Positions 1 through 8,043 are shown, counted from the stretch's first letter. The stretch: DNA of 30,896 bases from JTS-RE37 sp041743975 (GCA_041743975.1 JBGTLT010000093.1:1-30896), one strand, 5' to 3'. A program made the numbers and translations. Notes: generated by a model from the sequence alone, not told the origin.

Positions 1-561
1 ACCATGGATGGCCAATGCTACGAGTTGACCCCACCCTTTCTTGTTTTCGCAACCCAGAACCCGATTGAGCAGGAAGGGACTTACAGGCTGCCGGAAGCAC
101 AATTAGACCGGTTCCTTTTTAAAATCAATGTACAGTACCCCAGTTTGGAAGAAGAGATTCGTATCCTGGAGCATAAACATCGCGAAAAAACAACCGATGT
201 CACTTCCCTTATCCGGTCCGTCCTCAATGGGAAACAGATTGTGCAGTACCAGCAAACAATCCGGGGGATTATAGTGGAGGTTGAATTGTTGAAATATATA
301 GCGCGCATAGTCGACAATACCCGCACTAACGCCAACCTCTACCTTGGTGCTTCTCCACGGGCCTCCATCGCCCTCCTGGAGGCATCGAAAGCACTGGCAG
401 CCATTCAGGGCCGCGATTTTGTGACCCCGGATGACATCAGGCAAGTCGCCGGCCCTGTCCTTACCCATAGGGTGATGCTGACACCGGAGCGGGAAATGGA
501 GGGATTCACCCCTGATAAGGTGGTAATGCAGATATTGGAAAGCATAGAAGTTCCCCGATAA
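1..561 (+). CDS. MoxR-family AAA+ ATPase, C-terminal part (gene starts before the window)
   Basis: This is the C-terminal 186 codons of a MoxR-type AAA+ ATPase. The reading frame is open from the first base (a Thr codon precedes the Met at 4), so that Met is internal and the Walker A/B half lies upstream. What is seen is the sensor-1 region FATQNPIEQEGTYRLPEAQ followed by the arginine-finger region LDRFLFK (about residues 17-42), then the lid with the sensor-2 motif GASPRAS (about residues 116-122) and a helical C-terminus. MoxR ATPases are cytoplasmic chaperone-like enzymes that work with von Willebrand-type partners in folding or metal insertion. The DUF58 gene starts 17 bp downstream, the usual partner and order, so the two are probably co-transcribed. 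The family call is firm; the substrate is unknown. Confidence 0.93.
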   Translation, partial: TMDGQCYELTPPFLVFATQNPIEQEGTYRLPEAQLDRFLFKINVQYPSLEEEIRILEHKHREKTTDVTSLIRSVLNGKQIVQYQQTIRGIIVEVELLKYIARIVDNTRTNANLYLGASPRASIALLEASKALAAIQGRDFVTPDDIRQVAGPVLTHRVMLTPEREMEGFTPDKVVMQILESIEVPR

Positions 562-578
562 CCTATCCCCTACTTTAG

Positions 579-1919
579 ATGGCAATGAAGAAGTTAATTA
601 GAAATACTTACCTCCAAAACCGGTTATTCCTGCTGCTCGCACTCCTGACCCTGGGATTTGTACTCTCCTTCATCTTTCCCGTATTTTTCGGCGTTATGAA
701 GTTGCTTTTTTACCTGTTCCTGTTATTGGTGGTGGCTGATTTCCTGTTGGTATTCCTATCGGGCGGCCAGGTCCGGGGGGAACGCATCGTCCCGGACAAA
801 CTCTCCAATGGGGATGAAAATACCATTAAAATTGTAGTGCAAAACCGGTATCTTTTTACGGTCAACCTAACCATACTGGATGAATTACCGCACCAGTTTC
901 AGAAAAGAGATTTTGGGTTGACAGCCCGATTGGGCCGCGGTAAAAGGACCGTCTTCAAATATACCCTGCGACCTGTGGAACGGGGGGTCTACGAATTTGG
1001 CAACCTGAATGTATTTGCCGGTTCCCGGCTGGGGTTCCTTCGCAGGAGGTTTACTTTTGATACTTCCCGGGAAGTCCCCGTTTACCCATCCTTCCTGCAG
1101 CTGAAAAAATATGACCTGATGGCCTTCACTGACCGGCTCTTTGAGTATGGGGTAAAAAAAATACGCAGGATAGGCCATACAATGGAATTTGAGCAAATCA
1201 GGGATTATGTCGCCGGGGATGACATCAGGATCATTAACTGGAAGGCAACGGCCAAAAAGAACCAACTGATGGTAAACCAGCACCAGGATGAAAAATCGCA
1301 GTCCATTTATTCCGTAATTGACAAAGGCCGGGTCATGAAAATGCCCTTTGCACAACTAAGCCTGCTTGACTATGCAATCAATGCAACCCTTGTGATCAGC
1401 AACATTGCGATAAAAAAACAGGATAAGGCCGGGATGTTTGCTTTTAGCAATAAAATAGAGAACCGGGTTGTGGCGGAAAGGCGCAGTTCACAGATGACCC
1501 TTATCCTGGAAACATTGTATAACCTCAAGACCAACTTTGCCGAGAGTGATTTCAGCCGATTGTATGTGGACATTAAACGGCATATGAACCAAAGAAGCCT
1601 TCTGTTGCTCTACACCAATTTTGAGACCCTGGATGCCCTTCACCGACAAATACCGTATTTGCAGGCCCTCAACAAACAACACCTGCTGGTCGTCATACTA
1701 TTCGAAAATACGGAGCTGACAGCTTTTGCCATGCAAACATCCCATTCTACCCAGGGGATTTTTCAGCAAACCCTTGCGGAGAAATTTGTCTATGAAAAGA
1801 AATTAGTGGTCTATGAGCTGCGCAAATATGGCATACAGACGATCCTCACCAAGCCTCAGGACCTTACCATAAATACAATAAACAAGTATTTGGAGATCAA
1901 AGCCAGGGGATTATTGTAA
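579..1919 (+). CDS. DUF58 domain-containing membrane protein (MoxR partner)
   Basis: The protein has 446 residues. Two hydrophobic segments near the N-terminus (about residues 15-35 and 38-60) anchor it, and an Ig-like/beta-rich stretch follows. The DUF58 core is seen around residues 190-240 as the run GVKKIRRIGHTMEFEQIRDY followed by AGDDIRIINWKATAKKNQL, then a von Willebrand-like region with an IDKGRVM segment. DUF58 proteins normally sit beside moxR and are thought to be clients or effectors of the ATPase; their biochemical activity is not settled. ATG 579 is taken as the start; a second ATG at 585 is equally possible. It lies 17 bp after the MoxR gene, so an operon is likely. Nothing is truncated. 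Confidence 0.92.
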   Translation: MAMKKLIRNTYLQNRLFLLLALLTLGFVLSFIFPVFFGVMKLLFYLFLLLVVADFLLVFLSGGQVRGERIVPDKLSNGDENTIKIVVQNRYLFTVNLTILDELPHQFQKRDFGLTARLGRGKRTVFKYTLRPVERGVYEFGNLNVFAGSRLGFLRRRFTFDTSREVPVYPSFLQLKKYDLMAFTDRLFEYGVKKIRRIGHTMEFEQIRDYVAGDDIRIINWKATAKKNQLMVNQHQDEKSQSIYSVIDKGRVMKMPFAQLSLLDYAINATLVISNIAIKKQDKAGMFAFSNKIENRVVAERRSSQMTLILETLYNLKTNFAESDFSRLYVDIKRHMNQRSLLLLYTNFETLDALHRQIPYLQALNKQHLLVVILFENTELTAFAMQTSHSTQGIFQQTLAEKFVYEKKLVVYELRKYGIQTILTKPQDLTINTINKYLEIKARGLL

Positions 1920-2160
1920 TCAGCACATCCCCAATAAACGCCACCCCCTCCTGTTCCTTTCCAGTGTCCCCTGGAGGATTGCTTCGCACCCGTACCCTTC
2001 TTTGATCCTGTGATGAAGTTAAGGGCTAACCATGGCAGCTACCCCATGATGGCAGCAATATTGCATTCTTTTCCATCACATTGGGGAACAAGGGATTGTC
2101 TTTTTTACTAAATTGTATGAAATTAACCAACAAGGCTTCGCCTTAAACCTATCATATTAC
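1920..2160. other. Intergenic leader between the DUF58 gene and the succinate dehydrogenase operon
   Basis: This 241-bp stretch has no convincing long gene. It holds a perfect 10-bp palindrome GCAATATTGC at 2055-2064, a small hairpin AAGGC-TTC-GCCTT at 2132-2144, and a 9-codon mini-ORF at 2117-2146 (product MKLTNKASP) that ends 14 bp before the GTG chosen as start of the next gene. A CCTCC...GGAGG inverted pair near 1947-1979 could help end DUF58 transcription, but no T-tract follows. No exact TAnnTTTG box was found; TACTAAATTG near 2107 is the nearest candidate and is weak. Confidence 0.4.
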
Positions 2161-3018
2161 GTGTCTGAATCCACAGCAACAACCATCCGTTCTTCGGGGT
2201 TTGGAAAAACACTTCGGACTGACCGGTGGTGGTTATACCCTGCACTGGTTTTACTGGGTCTTACCAGTTTCCTGATATATGGTTTCTGGTCTGCCTGGCA
2301 GGCGGATTTCTACTGGTACAATGCCGGGGAGGATGGGTTTGGCGGGTATCTGGCCCCTTTTTATTCCCCCCTATTGTTTATCAAGGAAGGTGTTGAAGGG
2401 GCCGCACCGCTTGAACACGCCGTTTTCGGCTCCTGGCCATCCTGGTGGCCTGACTGGCTGCCCCCTTCCCCCTCCCTCCTTATTTTGGCGATCCCGGGCA
2501 TTTTCAGGTTTACTTGTTATTATTATAGAAAAGCCTATTACCGGGCTTTTGCCGGAACCCCGCCGGCCTGTGCTGTAGGGGCCCTGCCACGGAAGGGTAA
2601 ATCGGGATACAAAGGGGAAACCGGCCTGATGGTCGTTCAAAACCTGCACCGGTATGCCATGTACTTTGCGATGATTTACATCCTGGTTTTCTTTTACGAT
2701 GCCTTTTTATCTTTTTTCAGAGGGGGTGTATTCGGGGTGGGCCTGGGCAGCCTGCTCCTTCTCGGCAATCCCATACTACTGGCCTGTTATTCCTTCGGAT
2801 GCCATTCCATTCGGCACCTTGTCAGTGGCAGCAGGGATTGTTATTCATGCAGTCTGGGTGGAAAAGTTGCCCATGGGAATGGTAGGATTGTAGGCTGGCT
2901 CAACCAACGCCATGAATTATTTGCCTGGCTGAGCCTGATCTGGATCATGATCGCAGATATCTATATCCGCCTGGTTTCCATGGGAACGCTGAGTGACCCG
3001 AATACCTGGGGAGGTTAA
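2161..3018 (+). CDS. Succinate dehydrogenase membrane anchor subunit, mycobacterial Sdh1-like (Cys/His-rich)
   Basis: The product (285 residues from GTG 2161) is a polytopic membrane protein directly upstream of the flavoprotein and iron-sulfur subunits of succinate dehydrogenase. It does not look like the five-helix cytochrome b558 anchor typical of Bacteroidota. It carries the motifs SGFGKT near the N-terminus, FRFTCYYYRKAYYRAF (residues 115-130), PPAC (134-137), GCHSIRHLVSG (213-223), DCYSC (226-230) and WLNQRH (246-251), a pattern I recognise from the anchor of actinobacterial Sdh1-type enzymes. Cys119, Cys137, Cys214, Cys227, Cys230 and His163, His215, His219, His251 are candidate cofactor ligands. 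The frame is open upstream to a TTG at 2113, but similarity to the family starts about residue 11 of the GTG version, so GTG 2161 is preferred. No in-frame ATG exists before mid-gene. Homology is from memory. Confidence 0.82.
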   Translation: MSESTATTIRSSGFGKTLRTDRWWLYPALVLLGLTSFLIYGFWSAWQADFYWYNAGEDGFGGYLAPFYSPLLFIKEGVEGAAPLEHAVFGSWPSWWPDWLPPSPSLLILAIPGIFRFTCYYYRKAYYRAFAGTPPACAVGALPRKGKSGYKGETGLMVVQNLHRYAMYFAMIYILVFFYDAFLSFFRGGVFGVGLGSLLLLGNPILLACYSFGCHSIRHLVSGSRDCYSCSLGGKVAHGNGRIVGWLNQRHELFAWLSLIWIMIADIYIRLVSMGTLSDPNTWGG

Positions 3019-3033
3019 AAACTACAGAGGCTT

Positions 3034-4902
3034 ATGATTGATATATCGGAAATACAAACCATAACCCATGATGTACTTGTGGTGGGAGCGGGGGGCGCCG
3101 GGCTCAGTGCCGCGATTGAGGCGTCGTCCCGGGGGATGAGTACGGGAATTGTAATGAAATCCCTTCTTGGAAAAGCCCATACCGTGATGGCTGAAGGGGG
3201 TATGGCTGCCGCTTTGGGGAATGTAGATGCCCGGGATGACTGGAAGATCCATTTCCGGGATACCATGCGGGGGGGTAAGTTCCTTAATGTATGGCGGATG
3301 GCCGAACTCCATGCAAAACTGGCACCAGAACGCGTACGGCTTCTGGAGGAATGGGGAGCTGTTTTTGACAGGACCCGCGAAGGATTGATCAATCAACGAA
3401 ATTTTGGGGGGCACCGCTATCCCCGGCTGGCACATGTGGGAGATAGGACCGGGTTGGAAATGATCCGCACCCTTCAGGACCACGGCATTCACCAGGGTTT
3501 CGAGAGTTATATGGAATGCACGGCTCTGGACCTGCTCAAAAACGCCGTGGGGCAGGTTTGTGGGGTCGTATGCATGTGGCGGGAAACCGGGACATTTATC
3601 ATTCTGAAAGCGAAAGCCATCATCCTTGCCACCGGTGGGGGTGGGAAAGCCTGGGACGTAACATCAAACTCCTGGGAATACACCGGCGATGGGTACGGCA
3701 TGGCATACCAGGCCGGGGCCGAACTAATGGACCTGGAATTTAACCAATTCCATCCCACCGGTATGGTCTGGCCACTTTCAGTAAAGGGGATCCTGGTCAC
3801 GGAAAGCGTCCGTGGTGAAGGTGGTATCCTGCTGAATAATGAAGGAACCCGGTTTATGTTCAACTATATCCCGGAAAGATTCCGGTCAGAAACCGCTTCG
3901 ACCCAGGAGGAAGCCGCACGTTGGCTGGCCGGTGATCCCAACGCCAGGAGGCCCCCGGAATTACTAACTCGGGATGTGGTAGCCCGGGCCATCAATGAAG
4001 AGGTAAAGGCAGGCCGTGGTTCGGTCCATGGGGGAGCGTACCTCAATATAGCCACACAGCGATCGGCAGAGGATATCCGCAAAAAATTACCCTCCATGTA
4101 CCACCAGTTCAAGGTCCTAGCCGAACTGGATATCACCCTGGAACCGATGGAAGTAGGCCCAACCTGCCATTACTTTATGGGGGGGATACGGGTAGATCCC
4201 GATACGAGCATGAGCTCCGTCCCCGGCTTATATGCCTGTGGCGAATGCGCAGCTGGCATGCATGGTGCCAACAGGCTCGGAGGGAATTCACTTTCGGATC
4301 TGCTCGTCTTCGGTTACCTCTCCGGGAAATCAGCCTCGGAATTTGCTCAGAATACAGTTTCCCATTCCGAAATCAATGAAGATCAGGTTCAGTCTATTAT
4401 CCGATCCGCAACGGATATCCTTAACCGGGAAACCGGTGCGAACCCGTACCTGCTCCATGAGGAACTGGAACGTACAATGCAACACCGTGTTGGGATCATA
4501 CGATCGCGGGAGGACCTGGAAGAAGGAATTGCACAATTGGAAAAAATCAAGGCTTCCTATGCTACAGTAAAGGCAAAGGGTGCAAGCCAGTTCAACCCAG
4601 GCTGGCATGAGGCCTTGGGCATGCGCAACCTCCTGATAACTGCTGAAGCGGTGGCCAAGGCGGCACTGATGCGGGAGGAAAGCAGGGGGGCCCACACCCG
4701 TTCCGACTTTCCAGGGGAACAGGATGAATGGCTGCAATACAATATCATAACACAAAGAGGCAGCGACGGACAGATGCAGCTCCGCAAGGTTGAGCGTCCT
4801 GTCCCGGATGCGGAATTAAAACGGATTGCCCAATCGAATATTGAGGACCTGGAGAAGGAAATTGCCAGGGAAAGGGAGCTGGCAGGGAAGGAATTGCCTT
4901 AA
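3034..4902 (+). CDS. sdhA: Succinate dehydrogenase / fumarate reductase flavoprotein subunit
   Basis: This 622-residue flavoprotein oxidises succinate to fumarate (or the reverse) on the cytoplasmic face of the membrane. The FAD-binding GAGGAG motif is at residues 18-23, and His49 in GKAHTVMAEGG is the expected covalent FAD attachment residue. Substrate and catalytic residues line up with the family: His240 in FHPTG, Arg313 in TRDVVARA (the usual proton-shuttle arginine), His379 in PTCHYFMGGI and Arg414 in HGANRLGGNSLSD. The C-terminal helical domain is complete. It starts 15 bp after the anchor gene and is followed 75 bp later by the iron-sulfur subunit, so one operon is expected. Length and motif spacing resemble the actinobacterial Sdh1 flavoprotein. 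Direction of catalysis in the cell cannot be read from sequence. Confidence 0.97.
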   Translation: MIDISEIQTITHDVLVVGAGGAGLSAAIEASSRGMSTGIVMKSLLGKAHTVMAEGGMAAALGNVDARDDWKIHFRDTMRGGKFLNVWRMAELHAKLAPERVRLLEEWGAVFDRTREGLINQRNFGGHRYPRLAHVGDRTGLEMIRTLQDHGIHQGFESYMECTALDLLKNAVGQVCGVVCMWRETGTFIILKAKAIILATGGGGKAWDVTSNSWEYTGDGYGMAYQAGAELMDLEFNQFHPTGMVWPLSVKGILVTESVRGEGGILLNNEGTRFMFNYIPERFRSETASTQEEAARWLAGDPNARRPPELLTRDVVARAINEEVKAGRGSVHGGAYLNIATQRSAEDIRKKLPSMYHQFKVLAELDITLEPMEVGPTCHYFMGGIRVDPDTSMSSVPGLYACGECAAGMHGANRLGGNSLSDLLVFGYLSGKSASEFAQNTVSHSEINEDQVQSIIRSATDILNRETGANPYLLHEELERTMQHRVGIIRSREDLEEGIAQLEKIKASYATVKAKGASQFNPGWHEALGMRNLLITAEAVAKAALMREESRGAHTRSDFPGEQDEWLQYNIITQRGSDGQMQLRKVERPVPDAELKRIAQSNIEDLEKEIARERELAGKELP

Positions 4903-4977
4903 ACCGAAGCGTAATCAGGGAAATGTCGGGGTTGTTTGATATGCATTACAACCTGCAAACAAGGTAAATCTAAAAAT

Positions 4978-5754
4978 ATGGGAAAAAGGAAATTCAGGAT
5001 TTTCAGGGGCAACAGGGAGCAAGGAGTCCTCGAAATATATGAAACAGAAGAAATGGAAGGGATGGTGGTCCTGGACGTAATCCATAAGATCCAGGCGGAA
5101 CAGGCCAATGACCTTGCGGTACGCTGGAATTGCAAAGCCGGCAAATGCGGGTCGTGCAGTATGGAAATAAACGGGAAACCCAAATTGGCCTGTATGACCC
5201 GTATGAATGAGTATGACCCTGAAGAAACAATTACGCTTACGCCCCTCAAAACATTTCCGGTAATTCGGGACCTGGTTACGGATGTTTCCTGGAATTACCA
5301 ACAAAACAAGCGGATAAAGCCTGTAAAATTGGCCCCGGGCGCGAAAACTGAAAAAGGGTATGTTATGTATCAAAAGGATGTTGACAGGGTGCAGGAATTC
5401 CGGAAATGTATTGAATGCTATTTATGCCAGGATGTTTGCCACGTTTTACGCGACCATCATAAAAAGGAAGCGTTTGTAGGGCCCCGTTATATGATCCGGG
5501 TGGCCAGCCTCGAAATGCACCCACTTGATACTGAAGACCGGATCCCCGAGATCAAAAAGGAATATGGTTCGGGCATGTGCAATATAACCCGTTGCTGTAC
5601 GGATGTATGCCCTGAACATATCAATATCACGGACAATGCCATCATTCCTTTGAAGGAAAGGGTTATAGATCGCTATTATGATCCGGTAACAATCCTGGGC
5701 CGAAAGATATTTGGCCCCAGGAAACAGCAGTTACCTCCAATTAAAAAGAGTTGA
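4978..5754 (+). CDS. sdhB: Succinate dehydrogenase / fumarate reductase iron-sulfur subunit
   Basis: This 258-residue protein passes electrons from the flavin to the membrane anchor. The N-terminal plant-type ferredoxin domain shows Cys52, Cys57, Cys60 and Cys72 for a [2Fe-2S] cluster. The C-terminal domain has Cys144, Cys147, Cys150 and Cys154 (CIECYLCQDVC) and Cys201, Cys206, Cys207 and Cys211 (CNITRCCTDVCP), enough for the usual [4Fe-4S] and [3Fe-4S] clusters. The frame is open to a TTG at 4936, but ATG 4978, preceded by an A-rich stretch, gives the standard N-terminus. The gene is the third of the anchor-flavoprotein-FeS operon. The order C-A-B is usual in Bacteroidota, but here the sequences resemble Sdh1-type enzymes. 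Confidence 0.96.
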   Translation: MGKRKFRIFRGNREQGVLEIYETEEMEGMVVLDVIHKIQAEQANDLAVRWNCKAGKCGSCSMEINGKPKLACMTRMNEYDPEETITLTPLKTFPVIRDLVTDVSWNYQQNKRIKPVKLAPGAKTEKGYVMYQKDVDRVQEFRKCIECYLCQDVCHVLRDHHKKEAFVGPRYMIRVASLEMHPLDTEDRIPEIKKEYGSGMCNITRCCTDVCPEHINITDNAIIPLKERVIDRYYDPVTILGRKIFGPRKQQLPPIKKS

Positions 5755-5782
5755 AATATTTCCGAACGGTCACCGGTCTCGC

Positions 5783-6286
5783 CTAAACATCCAGGAGGGG
5801 CTGTATGCCCTTATCTTCCGGTGACGGGCCTAGTTTAAAATCCTGGATGCCCCGTATACAGGCATTCCACCTTAGTATTGCATCCTGGTTGCCTTTTGGG
5901 CTGATCTTTTCTGCTTCCTCATAATATTGCATGGCCCTTTTGTAGTGTTCATAGGCAATATATTTAACCCTTGGAGATGTGCCTTTTAAAGCAGCTTTCC
6001 CCAGTCTTTCCTCAATAATACCATGGTAATATTGTTGTTCGTATTTACTGGTTAGCTGGTTGCACAAATCCTTGGCTTCAGGAACTGAAAAGCGCTTTTC
6101 CGTCCCAAACTGGTCCGTGATAGCCAAGATGAATATCAATATGGCCATTTGATGGTGAGGTTCAATTTGGAGGATATCCCTGCAAATGCTTTCTGTTTGT
6201 TTGGGTTCGTTAAGAAGCCGGTAATGCTTGGCCCTGGTCAGTGCCCTTGGGATTGATTCCTTCGATATGGGTTTGAGTTGTAACAT
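5783..6286 (-). CDS. Hypothetical TPR-like helical protein
   Basis: The product has 167 residues, no signal peptide and no membrane segment, and looks wholly alpha-helical. Two stretches, about residues 16-46 and 112-150 (the second contains HYKRAMQYYEEAEKISPKG), have the helix-turn-helix periodicity of tetratricopeptide repeats, so a protein-protein interaction role is plausible. I do not recognise a named family. The gene converges on the succinate dehydrogenase operon with a 28-bp gap. A perfect Bacteroidota-type -7 box, TAAATTTG on the reverse strand (6333-6340), lies 46 bp upstream of the ATG. The start at 6286 is the first Met of the frame with good coding character after it. Function unknown. 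Confidence 0.75.
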   Translation of the reverse strand: MLQLKPISKESIPRALTRAKHYRLLNEPKQTESICRDILQIEPHHQMAILIFILAITDQFGTEKRFSVPEAKDLCNQLTSKYEQQYYHGIIEERLGKAALKGTSPRVKYIAYEHYKRAMQYYEEAEKISPKGNQDAILRWNACIRGIQDFKLGPSPEDKGIQPLLDV

Positions 6287-6332
6287 GGCATTGGTTTTAA
6301 AGGATTTGGCATTGATCTGAACTATGAATGTA

Positions 6333-6340
6333 CAAATTTA
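6333..6340 (-). promoter_or_regulatory. Candidate -7 promoter box (TAAATTTG) of the TPR-like gene
   Basis: The reverse strand reads TAAATTTG, an exact match to the Bacteroidota -7 consensus TAnnTTTG, 46 bp upstream of the ATG at 6286. No clear -33 TTTG element was found at the usual spacing, so this rests on one element. Confidence 0.45.
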
Positions 6341-6418
6341 TCCGTAAATCCGGGAAACTCTTTTAAGACCTTCACCTGGGTTAAAAAATAGTACCCTGGA
6401 ATTTTATTCGATCAACCT

Positions 6419-6598
6419 ATGTATTTGTATTTCAAAACATTTAATATTTCCACCGCAGCCACCGTTCCCGTAGTATGCATAGTGATCTGTTCAGCATGCA
6501 GACCGAATTCCGCATCGGTACCGAAGGAAACTGCAACCCTGAAGCCTTCAGTCCTGAATGCTATGCCGGGAGAATGGATGCGGCTCATAAATGCCTGA
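6419..6598 (+). CDS. Possible small exported protein or gene remnant (59 codons)
   Basis: An ATG at 6419 opens a 59-codon frame ending at TGA 6596-6598. The predicted product has a hydrophobic N-terminal stretch (about residues 12-26, containing VPVVCIVICSAC) and then a short polar tail ending PGEWMRLINA. The Cys-rich end of the hydrophobic part resembles a lipoprotein signal, but position -3 is Cys rather than Leu/Val/Ile, so it is not a clean lipobox. It could be a small lipoprotein, the broken front of a longer lipoprotein gene, or chance. I do not recognise a family. No clear ribosome-binding site precedes it. Confidence 0.25.
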   Translation: MYLYFKTFNISTAATVPVVCIVICSACRPNSASVPKETATLKPSVLNAMPGEWMRLINA

Positions 6599-6720
6599 TG
6601 GATTCCCTTATTTGAAAGGGTATGGAATGGCCACCTTGAAACTCCTTTAGTATAGGTTGCCGGTCATGATATACCAGCAGCTGCAAATTAGGTAGAAGCG
6701 GGGTGCAAGTTTAAATTAAG

Positions 6721-6728
6721 TATCTTCA
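6721..6728 (+). promoter_or_regulatory. Promoter-like box TATCTTCA before the M20 hydrolase
   Basis: TATCTTCA resembles the Bacteroidota -7 element TAnnTTTG with two changes at the 3' end and lies 19 bp before the ATG. Near-identical boxes occur 18-19 bp before the starts at 8330 and 9770, which supports a shared role. No convincing -33 element is seen. Confidence 0.35.
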
Positions 6729-6747
6729 GGATCAAATATCCTTTATT

Positions 6748-8043
6748 ATGAGCCGTTATTTTATTGTTTTGACCCTTGCATTATTCCTTCATCAGGCCAT
6801 CGCTTCCCAATCCCAGACTACCGTTAATAAAGATCGCCTGGAGGGTACTATCTTCAAACTCGCAACTTTTGGCCGTGACAGTATGGGAATTACCAACAGG
6901 GTAGCTTTCAGCGACGCGGATATCGCAGGCAGGGAATACGTGCAGCAACTGATGAAAGATGCCGGTCTGGACGTAGGTGTTGACTATGCCGGAAATATCA
7001 TAGGAAAAAGGCAGGGGAAGGTGCCAACCAAAAAACCCATTGCATTCGGTTCCCATATAGACATGGTCCCCGGGGGAGGAAATTATGACGGGTGTGTAGG
7101 GTCCCTTTCGGCTATTGAAGTGATTAGGACATTACAGGAGAAGCAAATCGGGACGGACCACCCCTTGGAGGTGATTATATTTTCAAACGAAGAAGGCGGG
7201 CTTTTGGGGAGTCGGGCACTGGCAGGGGAGATTGGCCGGGAAGCATTGTCTGTAGTGAACAGTACCGGTTTCAGTATGGCAGAGGGCCTGAAAAGGATTA
7301 ACGGGGACCCGGATAAGATCACTGAAGTGGCCAGGCCAAAAGGGTCGCTGGCAGCATTTTTGGAATTACACATTGAGCAGGGAGGAATACTGGAGCAGGA
7401 AGAAATAGATATCGGGGTCGTGGAAGGAATCGTTGGCATCAAATGGTGGGACGTGGAAGTCAGTGGATTTGCCAACCATGCGGGGACAACTCCAATGGAT
7501 GCACGGCAGGATGCCATGTTGGCAGCATCCCGGTTCATCATTGCGGTCAATGAAGAGATCCTCCGTGCAGAGGGCAAACAGGTGGGTACCGTAGGGAGGA
7601 TTGCAGCAGAACCCGGCGCCCCCAATGTCATTCCCGGCCGGGTGGTATTGAGCCTGGAAATACGCGATCTTTCAGAAGAGAAGATCCGCATGCTTTTTGA
7701 TGCGATACGGGTAAGGGGTGATTCCATCGCCAGGGAATCCAATACCCGTTTCAGCTATACGCCCATTGATGTCAATTCCAAACCTGCCCTGACAGACAAT
7801 AAGATCCAGGCCTGGATTGCAGATGTGGCCACTTCACTGGGGCTAACACATAAGCAAATGCAAAGCGGGGCGGGGCACGACGCACAGGACATGGCATTGA
7901 TCACCAGGGCAGGAATGATATTTGTGCCCAGCAAAGGAGGCATCAGCCATTCCCCCCAGGAATTCACCAGTGCCGAAGATATGGCCAATGGAGCCAATGT
8001 CTTGCTAAATGCCTTGCTATTGCTCGATAAGGAACTGGAATAA
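6748..8043 (+). CDS. Exported M20-family Zn-dependent amidohydrolase (allantoate amidohydrolase / N-carbamoyl-L-amino acid hydrolase type)
   Basis: The 431-residue product has an N-terminal signal peptide (about residues 1-20) and a full M20/hydantoinase-carbamoylase fold. Metal-ligand candidates are in order: His103 (GSHIDMVPGGG), Asp114 (NYDG), Glu148/Glu149 (SNEEGG), His208 (LHIEQGG) and His401 (ISHSPQE). The lid-domain motif FANHAGTTPMDARQDA (from about residue 245) marks the subgroup that hydrolyses allantoate, ureidoglycolate or N-carbamoyl amino acids rather than peptides. Most characterised members are cytosolic, so the signal peptide is notable. A TATCTTCA box at 6721-6728 lies 19 bp before the ATG. 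The gene heads a run of exported enzymes on the same strand, but a 286-bp gap to the next gene argues for its own unit. Exact substrate cannot be chosen. Confidence 0.88.
   Translation: MSRYFIVLTLALFLHQAIASQSQTTVNKDRLEGTIFKLATFGRDSMGITNRVAFSDADIAGREYVQQLMKDAGLDVGVDYAGNIIGKRQGKVPTKKPIAFGSHIDMVPGGGNYDGCVGSLSAIEVIRTLQEKQIGTDHPLEVIIFSNEEGGLLGSRALAGEIGREALSVVNSTGFSMAEGLKRINGDPDKITEVARPKGSLAAFLELHIEQGGILEQEEIDIGVVEGIVGIKWWDVEVSGFANHAGTTPMDARQDAMLAASRFIIAVNEEILRAEGKQVGTVGRIAAEPGAPNVIPGRVVLSLEIRDLSEEKIRMLFDAIRVRGDSIARESNTRFSYTPIDVNSKPALTDNKIQAWIADVATSLGLTHKQMQSGAGHDAQDMALITRAGMIFVPSKGGISHSPQEFTSAEDMANGANVLLNALLLLDKELE

Larger units (their letters stand above)
6287..6747. other. 461-bp gene-poor gap between the TPR-like gene and the M20 hydrolase
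   Basis: This gap holds the promoter side of the reverse-strand TPR-like gene, a possible 59-codon forward ORF (6419-6598), a weak hairpin CCCTT-N6-AAGGG near 6604-6619 without a T-tract, and the promoter-like box TATCTTCA (6721-6728) of the following gene. No RNA gene or repeat was recognised. Confidence 0.5.

Noticed and set aside
103..585. Reverse-strand ORF of 160 codons opposite the MoxR gene
   Set aside because: The forward strand encodes unmistakable AAA+ motifs; the reverse product has no recognisable features.
2279..2578. Forward ORF of 99 codons within the dehydrogenase anchor gene
   Set aside because: It is an alternate frame of the anchor gene, whose own frame carries conserved family motifs.
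3015..3492. Reverse-strand ORFs of 125 and 156 codons opposite sdhA
   Set aside because: They are antisense shadows of a well-supported flavoprotein gene with all catalytic motifs.
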